Below, in pieces: positions 42,618 through 52,113 of a stretch of DNA of 64,000 nucleotides. The stretch's first letter is position 1. The number at the start of each line of letters is the position of its first letter. The notes under the pieces were generated by a model. It was not told where the DNA came from and ran no database searches. It saw nothing but the letters and a program-made list of their open reading frames with translations. The position numbers and the translations under genes are program-made. Source of the stretch: Streptomyces sp. DT2A-34 (GTDB taxonomy: Bacteria; Actinomycetota; Actinomycetes; Streptomycetales; Streptomycetaceae); the NCBI RefSeq assembly GCF_030499515.1, contig NZ_JASTWJ010000001.1, positions 3,018,001 to 3,082,000 on the forward strand, written 5' to 3'.

Positions 42618-44132
42618 ATGCCCGGACAGCTCAGCAAGCCGGAGCGGCTGCTGGACCGTGATCACGAGTGGGCACTGCTGAGCGACTTCCTCGACGACCC
42701 AGCCACCGAGCTGCGGCTGGCCGCCGTCTCGGGGCGGCGGCGGAACGGGCAGTCGTTCCTGCTGGAGGCGCTCACTGAAGCGGTGGGGGGCTGTATCTGA
42801 CCGCCGTCCAGGAGGAGGGAGGGTGCCCGCGCTGCACCGATTCACCGAGGCGATCGCCGCACACGCGGGAGTACGGCCCGGCGCGATGCGGCTGGACGAC
42901 TGGCGGGACGTGCTCACCGCTGCGCTGGAGGTAGTGAACCGGGCCTCAGGGGCGCCACTGATCGTCATCGACGAGCTGCCGTATCTGATGCAGCACTCCC
43001 CGGAGATCCCCGGGTTCCTGCAACTGCTGTACGACCAGTCGCAGTCCGGCAAGGCACCCGGCGGCCGGATCGTACTGTGCGGCTCGGCGATGAGCGTGAT
43101 GTCCGAGCTGCTGTCCGGCACCAAGCCACTGCGCGGCCGAGCCGTGCTGGACCTGCGCCTGCCGGCCTTCGACTACCGCACCGCCCGCACCCACTGGGGG
43201 ATCGAGGATCCAGCGGTGGCACTGCAGGTCGACGCCGTGCTGGGCGGCGCCCCCGGCTACCGGCCGCTGGCCGCCGGGCCCGCGCCGCAGAGCGAGACGG
43301 AGCTCGGCCCCTGGGTGGAGCGCACCCTGCTGGACCCGGGGCGGGCCCCGTACTCGCGGGTGGAGGCGGAATCCTGCTGCGCGAGGACCCTCGGATCACC
43401 CACCGCACGCTGTACTACGACATCCTGTCCGCCGTCGCCCGGGGCGCCTCGACCCCAGCGAAGGTCGGCTCCATGCTGGAGCGCTCCCGCTCCGCCATGG
43501 TCGCCCCGCTGGAGGTGCTCGAATCCACCGGCTACCTCCGCAAGGAACAGGACCTGCTCAAGGCCCGGCACCCGGTCATCAGCGTCGCGGACCCGGTGAT
43601 CCGCTTCAACCAGCTGATCACGCTGCCCATGGCGGACCTGGTGGAACGGCGGCGCGGGGCTCAGGTGTGGCAGTCGTCCCGGCCGACGTACCACTCGAAG
43701 ATCCTCGGCCCGCACTTCGAGGAGACCGCGCGCGAATGGGCCCGCTCCTTCGCCATCGACGAGACGGGGCTGTCGCTCGGCGCGGTGGGCACGGCGGAGA
43801 TCGCAGATCCGGCCGCACTGACCAAGCACGAGGTCGACCTGCTCGCCCTGGCCCCCGGTGAGCGCCCGCAAAGCCCTCGGGCGTCCATCATCCTGATCGG
43901 CGAGGCCAAGGCCACCGTCCAACCCTGCGGGCTGAAGGACCTGGAGCGCCTCGAACACATCCGCGCTCTCCTCGCCGACCAGGGACATCGGCCCGAGGAC
44001 GCGATCCTTACCCTGTTCTCCCTGCACGGCTTCCATCCCGATGTCATCGACGCCGCCGGGCGCCGCCGTGATGTCCTCCTGGTCGACATCCGGGCGCTGT
44101 ACGGCGACGGACCCATTCGCGGCCTGACATGA
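42618..44132 (+). pseudogene. ATPase of the archaeal-type AAA/DUF234 class, broken by frameshifts
   Basis: Three pieces in different frames: 42618-42800 (LLDRDHEWALLSDFL, then Walker A region SGRRRNGQSFLLEAL), about 42823-43365 (PLIVIDELPYLMQ Walker B), and about 43365-44132 (winged-helix DILSAVARGASTPAKVGSML and the C-terminal nuclease-like part with IILIGEAKA). Walker A has GQS where GKS is required. At least two indels (near 42800 and 43370) plus the lost Lys make it non-functional. Confidence 0.85.
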
Positions 44133-44376
44133 CCTGATCCGGCCCGCCTCATGGGGAGGACATCGCGCTGCACACAACCTGGCCCCCGCCCGGGCCTGCC
44201 TGCCCACCCTCTCCCGGGCCCGACCCGCGGCAGCAGCAGTCGGACAGTTCGCGGCCGTAGGTCTCCGGTCGCTGCCGGTGTGCACACACACCACGTGTCT
44301 GCCGAGATTTACCGAACGGCGGGTTGGCAAAGCTGAGCGGGACGGCGCCCAGTCACTGCTTCCCGCGCGTCGACCT

Positions 44377-44741
44377 CTAGAGCCGGTAGACGGCCCAGGT
44401 CTTGGGCGTCTCCGAGACCTTCACGGCGCTGAGTTCAGGCAGGTCATCGCGCCAGGTGTCGTAGATCCACTTGGCGAGGTTCTCGGCCGTCGGGGGATAC
44501 CCCCCCCCATCGCTTCATTGAGGTGCCGGTGGTCGAGCGTCGCGTCGACCCATTTCTTGAAGGCGTCCAGGTCCCGGTAGTCGCGGACGAAGCCGGGCGG
44601 GGCAAGGGCGTGGTCCTCCGCCGAGAGTTCGAGCACGACCACGTAGTTGTGGCCGTGCAGACGCGCGCACGGGTGCCAGGAGGGCAGCGTGTCGAGCACG
44701 TGGCTCGCGGAGAAGTGGAACTCCTTGCTTATGGTGAACAT
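44377..44741 (-). pseudogene. queD: 6-carboxytetrahydropterin synthase (QueD), frame broken in a G9 tract
   Basis: QueD makes 6-carboxytetrahydropterin for queuosine (deazapurine) synthesis. From ATG 44741 the frame shows FHFSASHVL, the zinc histidines CARLHGHNYVV and DHRHLNEAM. After ATG the nine-G tract (44500-44508 on the plus strand as C9) shifts the frame. The expected ending (YPPTAENLAKWIYDTW, then TPKTWAVYRL) is intact in the next frame, down to TAG at 44377. Ten or seven G would restore the gene. A sequencing error, a recent mutation or phase variation are all possible. Confidence 0.85.
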
Positions 44742-44801
44742 GCCGATCCCGTCTCCTCCGCTCCCCCGTTGGGACCCCTGCCGGTCTCGCACTGTAGTCG
44801 G

Positions 44802-47525
44802 TCAGCCTGCCCCGGCCTCTCCCTCGTCGACGCCGCTGTCGTGAAGCAGAGCCCGGTTCAGGGGCACGTCGGTCAGGAAACGCGTCCGCAGGACCGGGTC
44901 ATCCATGCTGTCCGCCTTGCGCAATACCTCGGCACGGGCTCTGTCCAGCAAGTTGCGAGCCTCGTTCCTGCTGTCCTCGGCCCGCAGAGCCCGGGCCGCG
45001 TGATACAGGACCTCTTCCGTGCGCAGGGCAGGCATGTCGCCGTGCTCGGCGAGCAGGGCGAGCGCCTGGCGGCCGTCGCGGGCGGCCAGATCCATCTCGT
45101 CGTCCTGCAGATGGATCCGGCTGCGCAGCACATATCCGGCGATCTCGCTGCGCACCATGCCACTGTCACGGGTGTCGACGAGGGTGTCCTCACACAGCTG
45201 CCGAGCGAGCCTCGTGTCGTGGTCGGTCGCGAGGAGGACCTCCGCGTACAGGTTGCGCACGATCGGCACCAGGTTGACCAGCCAGGTGCGCTGGGTCTCC
45301 AGCCAGGCGTTCCGCGCGCGCTCGACCGCTTCGCCGTGGCGAGCGGGATCATGAGTGAGCAGCGTGGCGAGGAGGGCGTTGTTGTATGCGTGCCAGCCAC
45401 TGTCGCCACCGCGCTCCTCCTCGAAGTCCAGGGCCTCACGCAGCACCGTGCCCGCTTCCTCCCACGAGCCGGTGGACAGGTGGAGCTGGGCGAGATAATT
45501 CAGCGCTATGGGCAGCTCGGCGCGGAGGGTCTCACCTCTCAGCCGCTCGGTGCAGCGCAGCAGTCTCTGCCGGGCTTCGCCGAGCCGGCCCGCGTCGAAG
45601 AGGTTGACCCCGATCTGCATCTCGTTGAGATTGCGGGCGTGCTGCAGCACGGGGTTCCCCGCCTCGCCGAGGCGCGGGTCTGAGGCGTACAGCCGCTCGG
45701 CGTCCAGCAGCACCTGCAGACCTGCGTGCAGATCGCGCTTGGGCAGCTGGCGTCCGTATTCGACCATCGCCACGAAGAGCGCCTGACGGCCTGCCTCGCC
45801 ACACTCCCGGGCGCGTTCGACCGCCTCTTCGAGCTTGGCGAGGGAGGGTTGGACGCCGTGGACGGCCAGCAGTGTCTTGCCACGCAGCAGGGTGGTGCGG
45901 GCGATGAGCAGCTGGTCCCCGAGGCGGTGTGCCGCCTGCTCCGCCTCGGCGGCCAAGGCGTCGATTCCCATGCTCTCCTGCTCGCCCTCGCCTCCCTTCC
46001 AACGCACCTCAGTGATGCTGAGCAACAGCTCGATCGCCTCCACCAGACGGCGATCGCGCTCCGGACGGCCGGCGGGCATCAGCCGGGCGGACTCGATCGC
46101 CGTCCGGCAGTGCTGTTCGGCCTGGGCGAAGGAGAGATCCTCCACCGCCACGGAACGGGCCAGGCCGTAGTGGGCGGCGGCGGTCTGTGCGGCATACGCG
46201 GGCCCGGCCTGCAGGAAGTGATCGGCGATCAGCGCGCGCAACTCGAGCGGAGCGGCGCCCACGTCGACTCCCGGCAGGCGTGGGAGTGCTTCGGCGATGT
46301 CCGCATGCCGTTGCTGGCGGGCGCCTTCCGACTGTTCGCCGCGGATCCCCCTTTGCAGGACCCGGTGCTCGAAGTCGTACCAGTCGGTCCCCAGACCCGC
46401 TGCCCAGTCGGGGAACTCGTCCCGGTGCCGGCAGCGGATCAGGCCGTGTTCGCGCTCTATACGGTGCAGCAGGTCCTGGACCTGGATCCGTGGCGAGCCG
46501 GACACCTCGGCGAGTGTGTGTGAGAAGAAAAACTCGCCCATCGTGGCACCGGTGACAAGGAGTTCGCGCGCAGCCGGGTCCAGCTGCCGGAAACGGTCCA
46601 GCACGGCGGCGGGAAGGCTCCCTGGCAGCGGCACCCGGACGCCGTCTTCGGGTCGCCACAGCCTCAGGCACTGCTCGACGAAGATCGGATGGCCGCCCGT
46701 CGCCCCGGTCAACCGGACGGCGAAGTCCTCGGGAGCAGGGTGACTCCGAAGCCTGGCATCGACCAGTTTCCTGACAGCCCAGGCAGGCAGCGGCGGCAGC
46801 ACGTGGCGGGACACGAGTTCCGCGTGATCCCGCTGCCAGGCGTCCAGCAGCTGCTCCACCGCCCTGCCGTTACCCTCGGCTGCGGCATACAGGCCGAGCC
46901 CGAGAACCAGACCGAGCGGTTCACCCTCGATCCTGGGCAGCAACAGGTGCAGGAACTCCAGGGTCGACACATCGCACAGCTGGATGTCGTCCACCATCAG
47001 AAGCAAGGGCCGACCCGCGCGCGCCTGCTGCAGCAGGACGTCGATCAGCTGCCGGGTCACGGTGCTTTCCACGGGCAGGAGACTGTCGCCCGGGATGGAC
47101 CCGGTGGCTACGGTGGCCTCGGCGAACACCCGCCCGGCCGCGACCACCGCACCGAGCCCCGGCACCGCGGCGGACAGCAGGTCGGGGGCGGCCGCCAGCG
47201 CGCCGCGGGCCGCCGTGCGCCGGAAGCCGGCCAGCCGCCTGCGGCCCTGTGCGGGACGGTCCAGTGCGTGCAGAGCGTCCAGGACGGGTCCGTACGGCCG
47301 CCGCGAACCGATGCCGGGCGCGGCCCGCACGAGTACCACCCGGCAGGGCTGCTCCTGGGAATCGGGGGAGGTGCCCAGGCGGCGGGCGAACTCGCTCAAC
47401 AGGGACGATTTACCCATCCCCGAGTCGCCCTCGACGAACAGCACACTCGAGCGCCCTTCCGCCAGAGCAGTCGCCGCGCTCTCGAGCCTGGCCAGGCTCT
47501 CCTCCCGGTCGACGAACACAGTCAC
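44802..47525 (-). CDS. Large LuxR-type AAA ATPase/TPR protein without C-terminal HTH
   Basis: 907 aa from GTG 47525. The N-terminal ATPase has Walker A VEGDSGMGKSSL and Walker B PLLLMVDDIQLCD. An AAA_16-type region follows to about residue 350. The remaining 500 residues are TPR-like helical repeats (for example EEAGTVLREALDFEEERGG, DLAARDGRQALALLAEHG). LAL-type regulators normally end in a LuxR helix-turn-helix; here the C-terminus (LHDSGVDEGEAGAG) has none. It may be a sensor/scaffold or a truncated regulator. Confidence 0.8.
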   Translation of the reverse strand: MTVFVDREESLARLESAATALAEGRSSVLFVEGDSGMGKSSLLSEFARRLGTSPDSQEQPCRVVLVRAAPGIGSRRPYGPVLDALHALDRPAQGRRRLAGFRRTAARGALAAAPDLLSAAVPGLGAVVAAGRVFAEATVATGSIPGDSLLPVESTVTRQLIDVLLQQARAGRPLLLMVDDIQLCDVSTLEFLHLLLPRIEGEPLGLVLGLGLYAAAEGNGRAVEQLLDAWQRDHAELVSRHVLPPLPAWAVRKLVDARLRSHPAPEDFAVRLTGATGGHPIFVEQCLRLWRPEDGVRVPLPGSLPAAVLDRFRQLDPAARELLVTGATMGEFFFSHTLAEVSGSPRIQVQDLLHRIEREHGLIRCRHRDEFPDWAAGLGTDWYDFEHRVLQRGIRGEQSEGARQQRHADIAEALPRLPGVDVGAAPLELRALIADHFLQAGPAYAAQTAAAHYGLARSVAVEDLSFAQAEQHCRTAIESARLMPAGRPERDRRLVEAIELLLSITEVRWKGGEGEQESMGIDALAAEAEQAAHRLGDQLLIARTTLLRGKTLLAVHGVQPSLAKLEEAVERARECGEAGRQALFVAMVEYGRQLPKRDLHAGLQVLLDAERLYASDPRLGEAGNPVLQHARNLNEMQIGVNLFDAGRLGEARQRLLRCTERLRGETLRAELPIALNYLAQLHLSTGSWEEAGTVLREALDFEEERGGDSGWHAYNNALLATLLTHDPARHGEAVERARNAWLETQRTWLVNLVPIVRNLYAEVLLATDHDTRLARQLCEDTLVDTRDSGMVRSEIAGYVLRSRIHLQDDEMDLAARDGRQALALLAEHGDMPALRTEEVLYHAARALRAEDSRNEARNLLDRARAEVLRKADSMDDPVLRTRFLTDVPLNRALLHDSGVDEGEAGAG

Positions 47526-47784
47526 CCCGCGCCCCCGTTCATCTCACCCGCCACCTGCGCCTCGACACCAACTGCCTGCACCCTACGGCCTCTTGTTCGG
47601 CGTGCCAGATGAGTGATCCACAACTGGCCGAAACCATACGCTCCAACGGACAGCCGCTGTCCCATATCTCCACATCGCCGCACCCCCAGTTCACAAGACG
47701 CGAGCCTGGCGCCGGCTCACCTGCGGTAGGGGCCGCACGGGCTCCAGCCGTGCGGGAAGGGCTCCAGGTCGCCGGGCCCGGGCG

Positions 47785-48102
47785 AGGTCGCCAAGCAGTC
47801 GGCGTGGGAGCTGTCCGGCGCGAAAGCCGCCGTCGGCGACACGATGGTGATCGCGGACGGCGGCTACCGGGACACGGGGGCTGGTCATCCCTCACCGCCG
47901 CGGGCACGGCCAGGCCGAGCTCCAAGCCTGGAAGGAGGAGCACAACGCTTCCCACCGCAAGGTCCGGGCCCGCGTCGAGCACGCCGTCGCCCGCATGAAG
48001 ACCTGGAAGATCCTCCGCGACTGCCGCCCCAGAGGCGAAGGCGTCCACCACGCGATGCTTGGCATTGCCCGCCTGCACAACTCGCCCTCGCCGGATAGGT
48101 GA
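47785..48102 (+). pseudogene. IS5-like transposase C-terminal remnant
   Basis: Split frames contain GDTMVIADGGYRDTG and then LVIPHRRGHGQAE and VEHAVARMKTWKILRDCR, with a final GIARLHN. These are typical of DDE transposases of the IS5/IS4 superfamily. Frameshifts occur near 47880 and 48075. There is no N-terminal half and no clear inverted repeat. The 250 bp before it show nothing. Confidence 0.7.
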
Positions 48103-48565
48103 CCGCCCCAGCAGCGATGGGCGGCTGAACCGGCCTTGAGATCACTTACGGGACAGCCCTCAGCAGAACTCCGGCGTCGACTGCGCTTCGCCGGAGCGCT
48201 CACGCAGGCGTGGGAAACACGGTGGGCGGACTGGCCCGATGGGCCTGCCGGTCCTGGATGATGAAGGCGGCGGAAGCCCGAACGCATGTGACCGCCTCGG
48301 TGGAGCCCCAAGGCTCCACCGCGCACCCCGGCGAACACCGCAACGCCCCGAGCGCAACACGTCGTCGGTGACTCGGTCTTCTCGCTGACAACGGAGCCGG
48401 TGGAAGGCATCACCCAAGGTCGCAGGCCCTCTTCATCACGCGCGGGAGTTCAGCGACCGCCGGGCGCGTCCCCGGCGAAAGCGGCACCAGCCGAACCCGT
48501 CCCTCAACCGCTACCGTCGAGCAAATCCGCAGGTCAGCGCCCCGCGCACGACCAGCCATGTTGTG

Positions 48566-48640
48566 TGGCTCCCGCCCAGGACTCGAACCTGCGGCCAAGC
48601 GACATCGGCCTGCCGACTCAACCGGACGACCAGGGCGGAT
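48566..48640 (-). other. tRNA-like remnant
   Basis: On the minus strand a T-arm-like segment (GCAGG-TTCGAGT-CCTGG) is preceded by an anticodon-arm-like hairpin (GGCCGATGTCGCTTGGCC) and followed by GGGCGGGAGCCA. The 5' acceptor does not pair properly with the 3' end, and the D arm is irregular, so I do not call a working tRNA. Confidence 0.4.
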
Positions 48641-48651
48641 GCCTGGATGAG

Positions 48652-48690
48652 AGAGCGGGACCCAATGTCACTGGGTCCCGCTCTTTGTCG
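48652..48690. terminator. Strong isolated hairpin
   Basis: A perfect 13-bp stem (48652-48664 with 48672-48684), 7-nt loop, followed by TTT on the plus strand. No intact gene precedes it on either strand; it may have served the lost gene or tRNA beside it. Apart from this hairpin and the tRNA-like remnant, 48103-49010 is empty. Confidence 0.6.
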
Positions 48691-49010
48691 TTTCCCTGCT
48701 CGGAACGGACGGGGAGCATCGAGGTGTGTGCGGTGCCGTAGTCGTGGCAGTGCCGGGGCACGACGGCCGTCCGTCACGGGAATTCAGCGTCGCCGGGGAC
48801 AGACGGTCACGCCAGCGCGCAGCAGTGGGGCGAAGTCGGAGCGGGCCGTGCGTGCCATGTGTTCGTTCTCGCCGTAACGCGCCGGATGAGCCTGGGTACG
48901 GCCGGTCCGGTGACGGGAACAGCGCTGGCCGGCGCCTGCGCATCCGGCGAACGTGGGGGCGCTCAGGCGGCCGGCGGGTGTTGTCGGCTCACTTGTTGGG
49001 GAGTCCCCCT

Positions 49011-49290
49011 ATGCCTGTGCAGCACACCCTCGTGATGACAGGCGCGAGTCGCGGGATCAGCCGCGTCGCCGCGGGGCACATCCTGCGGCGGTCGCCGGAC
49101 GTGCACCTTCTCCTCGACGAGCAAGCCGGCCGTCATCCGCCTCGTCCACGAGTACGCGCGTCGGCCCCCGGCCGGGATCGACGCCGTCGCCTACCACCGG
49201 GGCTTCGTCCCGGGCACCGGCAGCCGTCGGACGGCTCATCGCCGCCCATGACGCTGTCGGCGCCGCCCCCGCGGATCACCCGAAGTGAGG
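49011..49290 (+). pseudogene. Short-chain dehydrogenase remnant with internal deletion
   Basis: Starts at ATG 49011 with the SDR cofactor motif (TLVMTGASRGISRVAA). It then jumps, in another frame, to a C-terminal part (TSKPAVIRLVHEYARR, then GIDAVAYHRGFVPGTG) that follows the usual YxxxK region. The middle 100 residues are missing. Confidence 0.65.
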
Positions 49291-49470
49291 GTCCCGGTGG
49301 TGGCCCGTCGGCTGGTCCCAGCGGGTCGGTTCTGTGCCGGTCAGTAGTTCCGCTGCCTGGGTCTGTGTGTGTGCGGCTGCTCTCTGGGCCTCCGCCACGG
49401 CGTCTCCGCGTTCCTGCACCAATTCTTCATAGATCGGCGGGTGATCGTTCTCGGAGGTAGCGCGTGCCAT
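49276..49470 (-). CDS. Small hydrophilic hypothetical protein
   Basis: 64 aa from ATG 49470 with GGAAGGA upstream. Glu/Ala/Gln-rich, with a helix EELVQERGDAVAEAQRAAAHT. It lies 30 bp after the next gene upstream on the same strand. Not recognised as a named family. Confidence 0.5.
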   Translation of the reverse strand: MARATSENDHPPIYEELVQERGDAVAEAQRAAAHTQTQAAELLTGTEPTRWDQPTGHHRDPHFG

Positions 49471-49499
49471 AATTCCGGTCCTTCCGCTGGGTAATGCCG

Positions 49500-49871
49500 T
49501 CAGGCCCTGTTGAGTCGGGCGGCAATTCCGTGCCCGAGGAGCAAGTAAAGGGCGGCGGGGAGACCGTAATTAAGGATGACTCGCAGGCTCTCTGTGTCCA
49601 TCGTGAAAATGTCCTGCGCCCATCCGCCGAGCCAGTCCGCCGCGCCCTGCACGAACTCCACGAACGCGTTCCCTTGGTTCGCGTCGAGCAGGTACAGCAC
49701 GATCCACAGGCCGAGCAGACCGGCCGAGACGTCGACGATCGTGCAGATCGCCAAGGCCGCCCTGCGTGCGGCGGCTTGGTTGCGCAGGGAGCGGTCGGGG
49801 CCTGCGGGGCGGTCGTACGCCTGGTGTCCGGAAACCGGGTCAGTGTTCACGAGAAATCCGATCTGACGCAT
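49500..49871 (-). CDS. Small membrane protein
   Basis: Up to 123 aa (ATG 49871; a GTG at 49850 is a plausible shorter start). Two hydrophobic segments are seen (about 42-63, ALAICTIVDVSAGLLGLWIVLY; about 100-118, LNYGLPAALYLLLGHGIAA). No known domain. Possibly co-transcribed with the small gene after it. Confidence 0.55.
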   Translation of the reverse strand: MRQIGFLVNTDPVSGHQAYDRPAGPDRSLRNQAAARRAALAICTIVDVSAGLLGLWIVLYLLDANQGNAFVEFVQGAADWLGGWAQDIFTMDTESLRVILNYGLPAALYLLLGHGIAARLNRA

Positions 49872-50040
49872 TGCTGGGCGGATGGGTCACCCCGTGGAGC
49901 CGAGAATTCGGCCGTCGAGGGTTTCCACTTCTGCCTGGTTCTGCGTCATGCAAACGCGACCGCGTTACACCACTGTCCGAGGCATCCCGAATATGGCGGC
50001 CTGCTGAATATGCAGGCTTATACGGGCACTTATGGGTTGA

Positions 50041-50604
50041 TCAGGCCTGGCGGCCGGTGGGGAGCATCGCCCAGACCGTCTTGCCGAGGGGCTGCCGTCG
50101 GGTCCAACCCCAGTGTTCGGCCAGGGCGTCGATGATGCGCAGCCCACGCCCGTGTTCGTCGAGGGGGTCGCTGGTGCGCGGGTACACGGGCGGCTTGTCG
50201 CTCGGGTCGGTGACCGCGCAGACCAGGTGGGCGGGGCGGCGGAGACTGAGCTTCAGCCAGATCTCGGGCTCGCCGGCGGCCGAGGGGTGGGCCGCGGAGT
50301 GCGGGGCGGCGTGCAGTACGGCGTTGGCGGCCAGTTCGGTGACCACCATGAGGGCGTCGGCGCTGCAGTGGTCGAGGGCCCAGTCACCGAGGGTGCGACG
50401 GACGAAGTCGCGGGCCTGGCAGCAACCCTGTTCGGCGCCGACGAGGCGCAGGGCCGCCGAGCGGGGCGGGGTGCGCGGGGGCTCGGGCCTGGCGAGATGG
50501 CTGCGGGCCGGGGTGCCGGGGTGCGCTGCCGGGGCCAGGGCCCTCTCCACAGGCGGCGCAGCGCTCACGGGCACTCGAAGCCCTTCGTACGCAGGTAAGG
50601 ACAC
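50041..50604 (-). CDS. HATPase-domain regulator (RsbW/anti-sigma-kinase-like)
   Basis: 187 aa from GTG 50604, which has AGGGAG upstream; longer frames lack a site. A GHKL ATPase fold is indicated by the N-box MVVTELAANAVLHA, the G1-like VTDPSD and the G2 box DEHGRGLRIID. This type is abundant in Streptomyces and is often found with DUF397 and XRE-family genes, as here. Likely an anti-sigma or anti-anti-sigma switch component; the target is unknown. Confidence 0.82.
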   Translation of the reverse strand: MSLPAYEGLRVPVSAAPPVERALAPAAHPGTPARSHLARPEPPRTPPRSAALRLVGAEQGCCQARDFVRRTLGDWALDHCSADALMVVTELAANAVLHAAPHSAAHPSAAGEPEIWLKLSLRRPAHLVCAVTDPSDKPPVYPRTSDPLDEHGRGLRIIDALAEHWGWTRRQPLGKTVWAMLPTGRQA

Positions 50605-50801
50605 AACGTCTCCCTGATACACGGTCAAGGCGGGGGGTACGCGCTGCAGTTGACGCCACGGACTATTATCCACGCCGAAGGCGCCTCCGTGCAATTTCAC
50701 GGGAAATTGCGCGAGCGGTGTCGACGCAGAGCACGTGATGCCCCCGGGCCCGCCGGGGCGGCGGGGCGTACACGTGGCCGAACGTGAGCAAGGAGAGTGC
50801 A

Positions 50802-51032
50802 GTGCCAACAGCACCGAACGGCGTGCAGGCAAGCTCGTTGGGCGTCCGCTGGACCAAGAGCCGGCACAGCAATGCCGAGGGCAACTGCGTCGAGGTGGCC
50901 CCCCTGGGCGACGGCAGCGTCGCGATGCGCAACTCCCGCGACCCCGACGGGCCGGCCCTCGTCTACACCCCGGCCGAGATCGCCGCCTTCCTGGCGGGCG
51001 CGAAGGAAGGAGAGTTCGACCACCTGGTCTGA
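50802..51032 (+). CDS. DUF397 small protein
   Basis: 76 aa from GTG 50802 (AAGGAG six bases before). It has the DUF397 pattern: VRWTKSRHSNAEGNCVEVA, then VAMRNSRDPDGPALVYTPAE and WxxF-like AAFLAGAKEGEFD. In Streptomyces these pair with the XRE/DUF5753 regulator gene encoded next and may act as its antagonist. The gene is divergent from the HATPase gene. Confidence 0.9.
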   Translation: MPTAPNGVQASSLGVRWTKSRHSNAEGNCVEVAPLGDGSVAMRNSRDPDGPALVYTPAEIAAFLAGAKEGEFDHLV

Positions 51033-51180
51033 CCCGGACCGCCGCGAAGGGGCGTCCGCGGAAGGCCAGGGGACCGCTGTGAAGCGGAAGTTGTGCCCCT
51101 CACTTACGCCGGTTCAAGCGGCACGAGGCGGCGGGATGCGATAATGCGGTCTGTCCCATGCCGGTCTACGGGGAGTCAGG

Positions 51181-52101
51181 ATGTCCGCCGAGTCGCCTCG
51201 CATCTCCCGCCTCGAACCGTATCTGAACCGGTCCGAGCCCGCGCCGACCCTGCTGAAAATGCTGGTCGGCGTCCAACTGGCGGGTATCCGCGAGGACTTC
51301 GGGCTCTCCCAGGACCAGGCGGCACGCGCCGCCGGGTTCAGTCCGGCGAAGCTGTCGCGCATCGAGGCGGGCAAGGGCCGTCGGCCGCCCACGGAGGCCG
51401 ATGTCCGTACGCTGCTGGAGCTGTACCAGGCCAAGGAGTACGAGTCCTCGGTGCTGCTGCAGTTGCTGCGGCGGGCCGGTGAGCCCGGGTGGTGGCAGCG
51501 CTATGACAAGCGGCTGATGCCGGAGTGGTTCGACCGGCTGGTCGGGTTGCAGGAGGCGGCGACCGCCATCCGTACCTTCGAGCTCCAGTACGTGCCGGGC
51601 CTGTTGCAGACCGAGGCCTACACCCAGGCCGTGGTGGAGCGCGGGCTGCCGTCGGCGCCGGGCCGTGAGGTGCAGCGGCGCGTGGAGCTGCGGATGCGGC
51701 GACGGGAGCTGCTGCAGCGGCCGGACGCGCCTCAGCTGTGGGCGATCGTGGACGAGTCGGTGCTGCTGCGGATGCTGGGCAGCCGCGAGGTGATGCGCGA
51801 GCAGCTCGAGTATCTGGAGGAGATGGCCCGGCTCCCCCATGTGACCCTGCAGATCGTGCCCTTGGACGTGACGAACGCCTCCGCGCCCGCCATTCCCGTC
51901 ACCTATCTGCGCTTCGGCGGCATCGATCTGCCCGACATCGTCTATCTGGAGCACATCAAGAGCGCCGCCTTCCTGGAAGACCAGGACGAGACGGAGGAGT
52001 ACCGGATCGTCCTGGACCGGCTGGGCGACGAGGCCCTCAACCCACGCGAGTCGCTGGAGCGGCTGCGTCAGACGAAGGCCCGGTACGCCCCTGCCCCTTA
52101 G
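51181..52101 (+). CDS. XRE-family helix-turn-helix regulator (DUF5753)
   Basis: 306 aa from ATG 51181. The N-terminal HTH (REDFGLSQDQAARAAGFSPAKLSRIEAGK) binds DNA. The DUF5753 ligand or partner domain (about 120-300) has the signature TFELQYVPGLLQTEAY and SAAFLEDQDETEEYR. It forms a typical pair with the DUF397 gene 148 bp upstream. Confidence 0.93.
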   Translation: MSAESPRISRLEPYLNRSEPAPTLLKMLVGVQLAGIREDFGLSQDQAARAAGFSPAKLSRIEAGKGRRPPTEADVRTLLELYQAKEYESSVLLQLLRRAGEPGWWQRYDKRLMPEWFDRLVGLQEAATAIRTFELQYVPGLLQTEAYTQAVVERGLPSAPGREVQRRVELRMRRRELLQRPDAPQLWAIVDESVLLRMLGSREVMREQLEYLEEMARLPHVTLQIVPLDVTNASAPAIPVTYLRFGGIDLPDIVYLEHIKSAAFLEDQDETEEYRIVLDRLGDEALNPRESLERLRQTKARYAPAP

Positions 52102-52113
52102 GGCGGCACTTCG

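Noticed and set aside
40590..43124. 844-residue start for the SWIM protein
   Set aside because: Upstream residues overlap the divergent ATPase pseudogene and show no family sequence; the SWIM family N-terminus begins at 42266.
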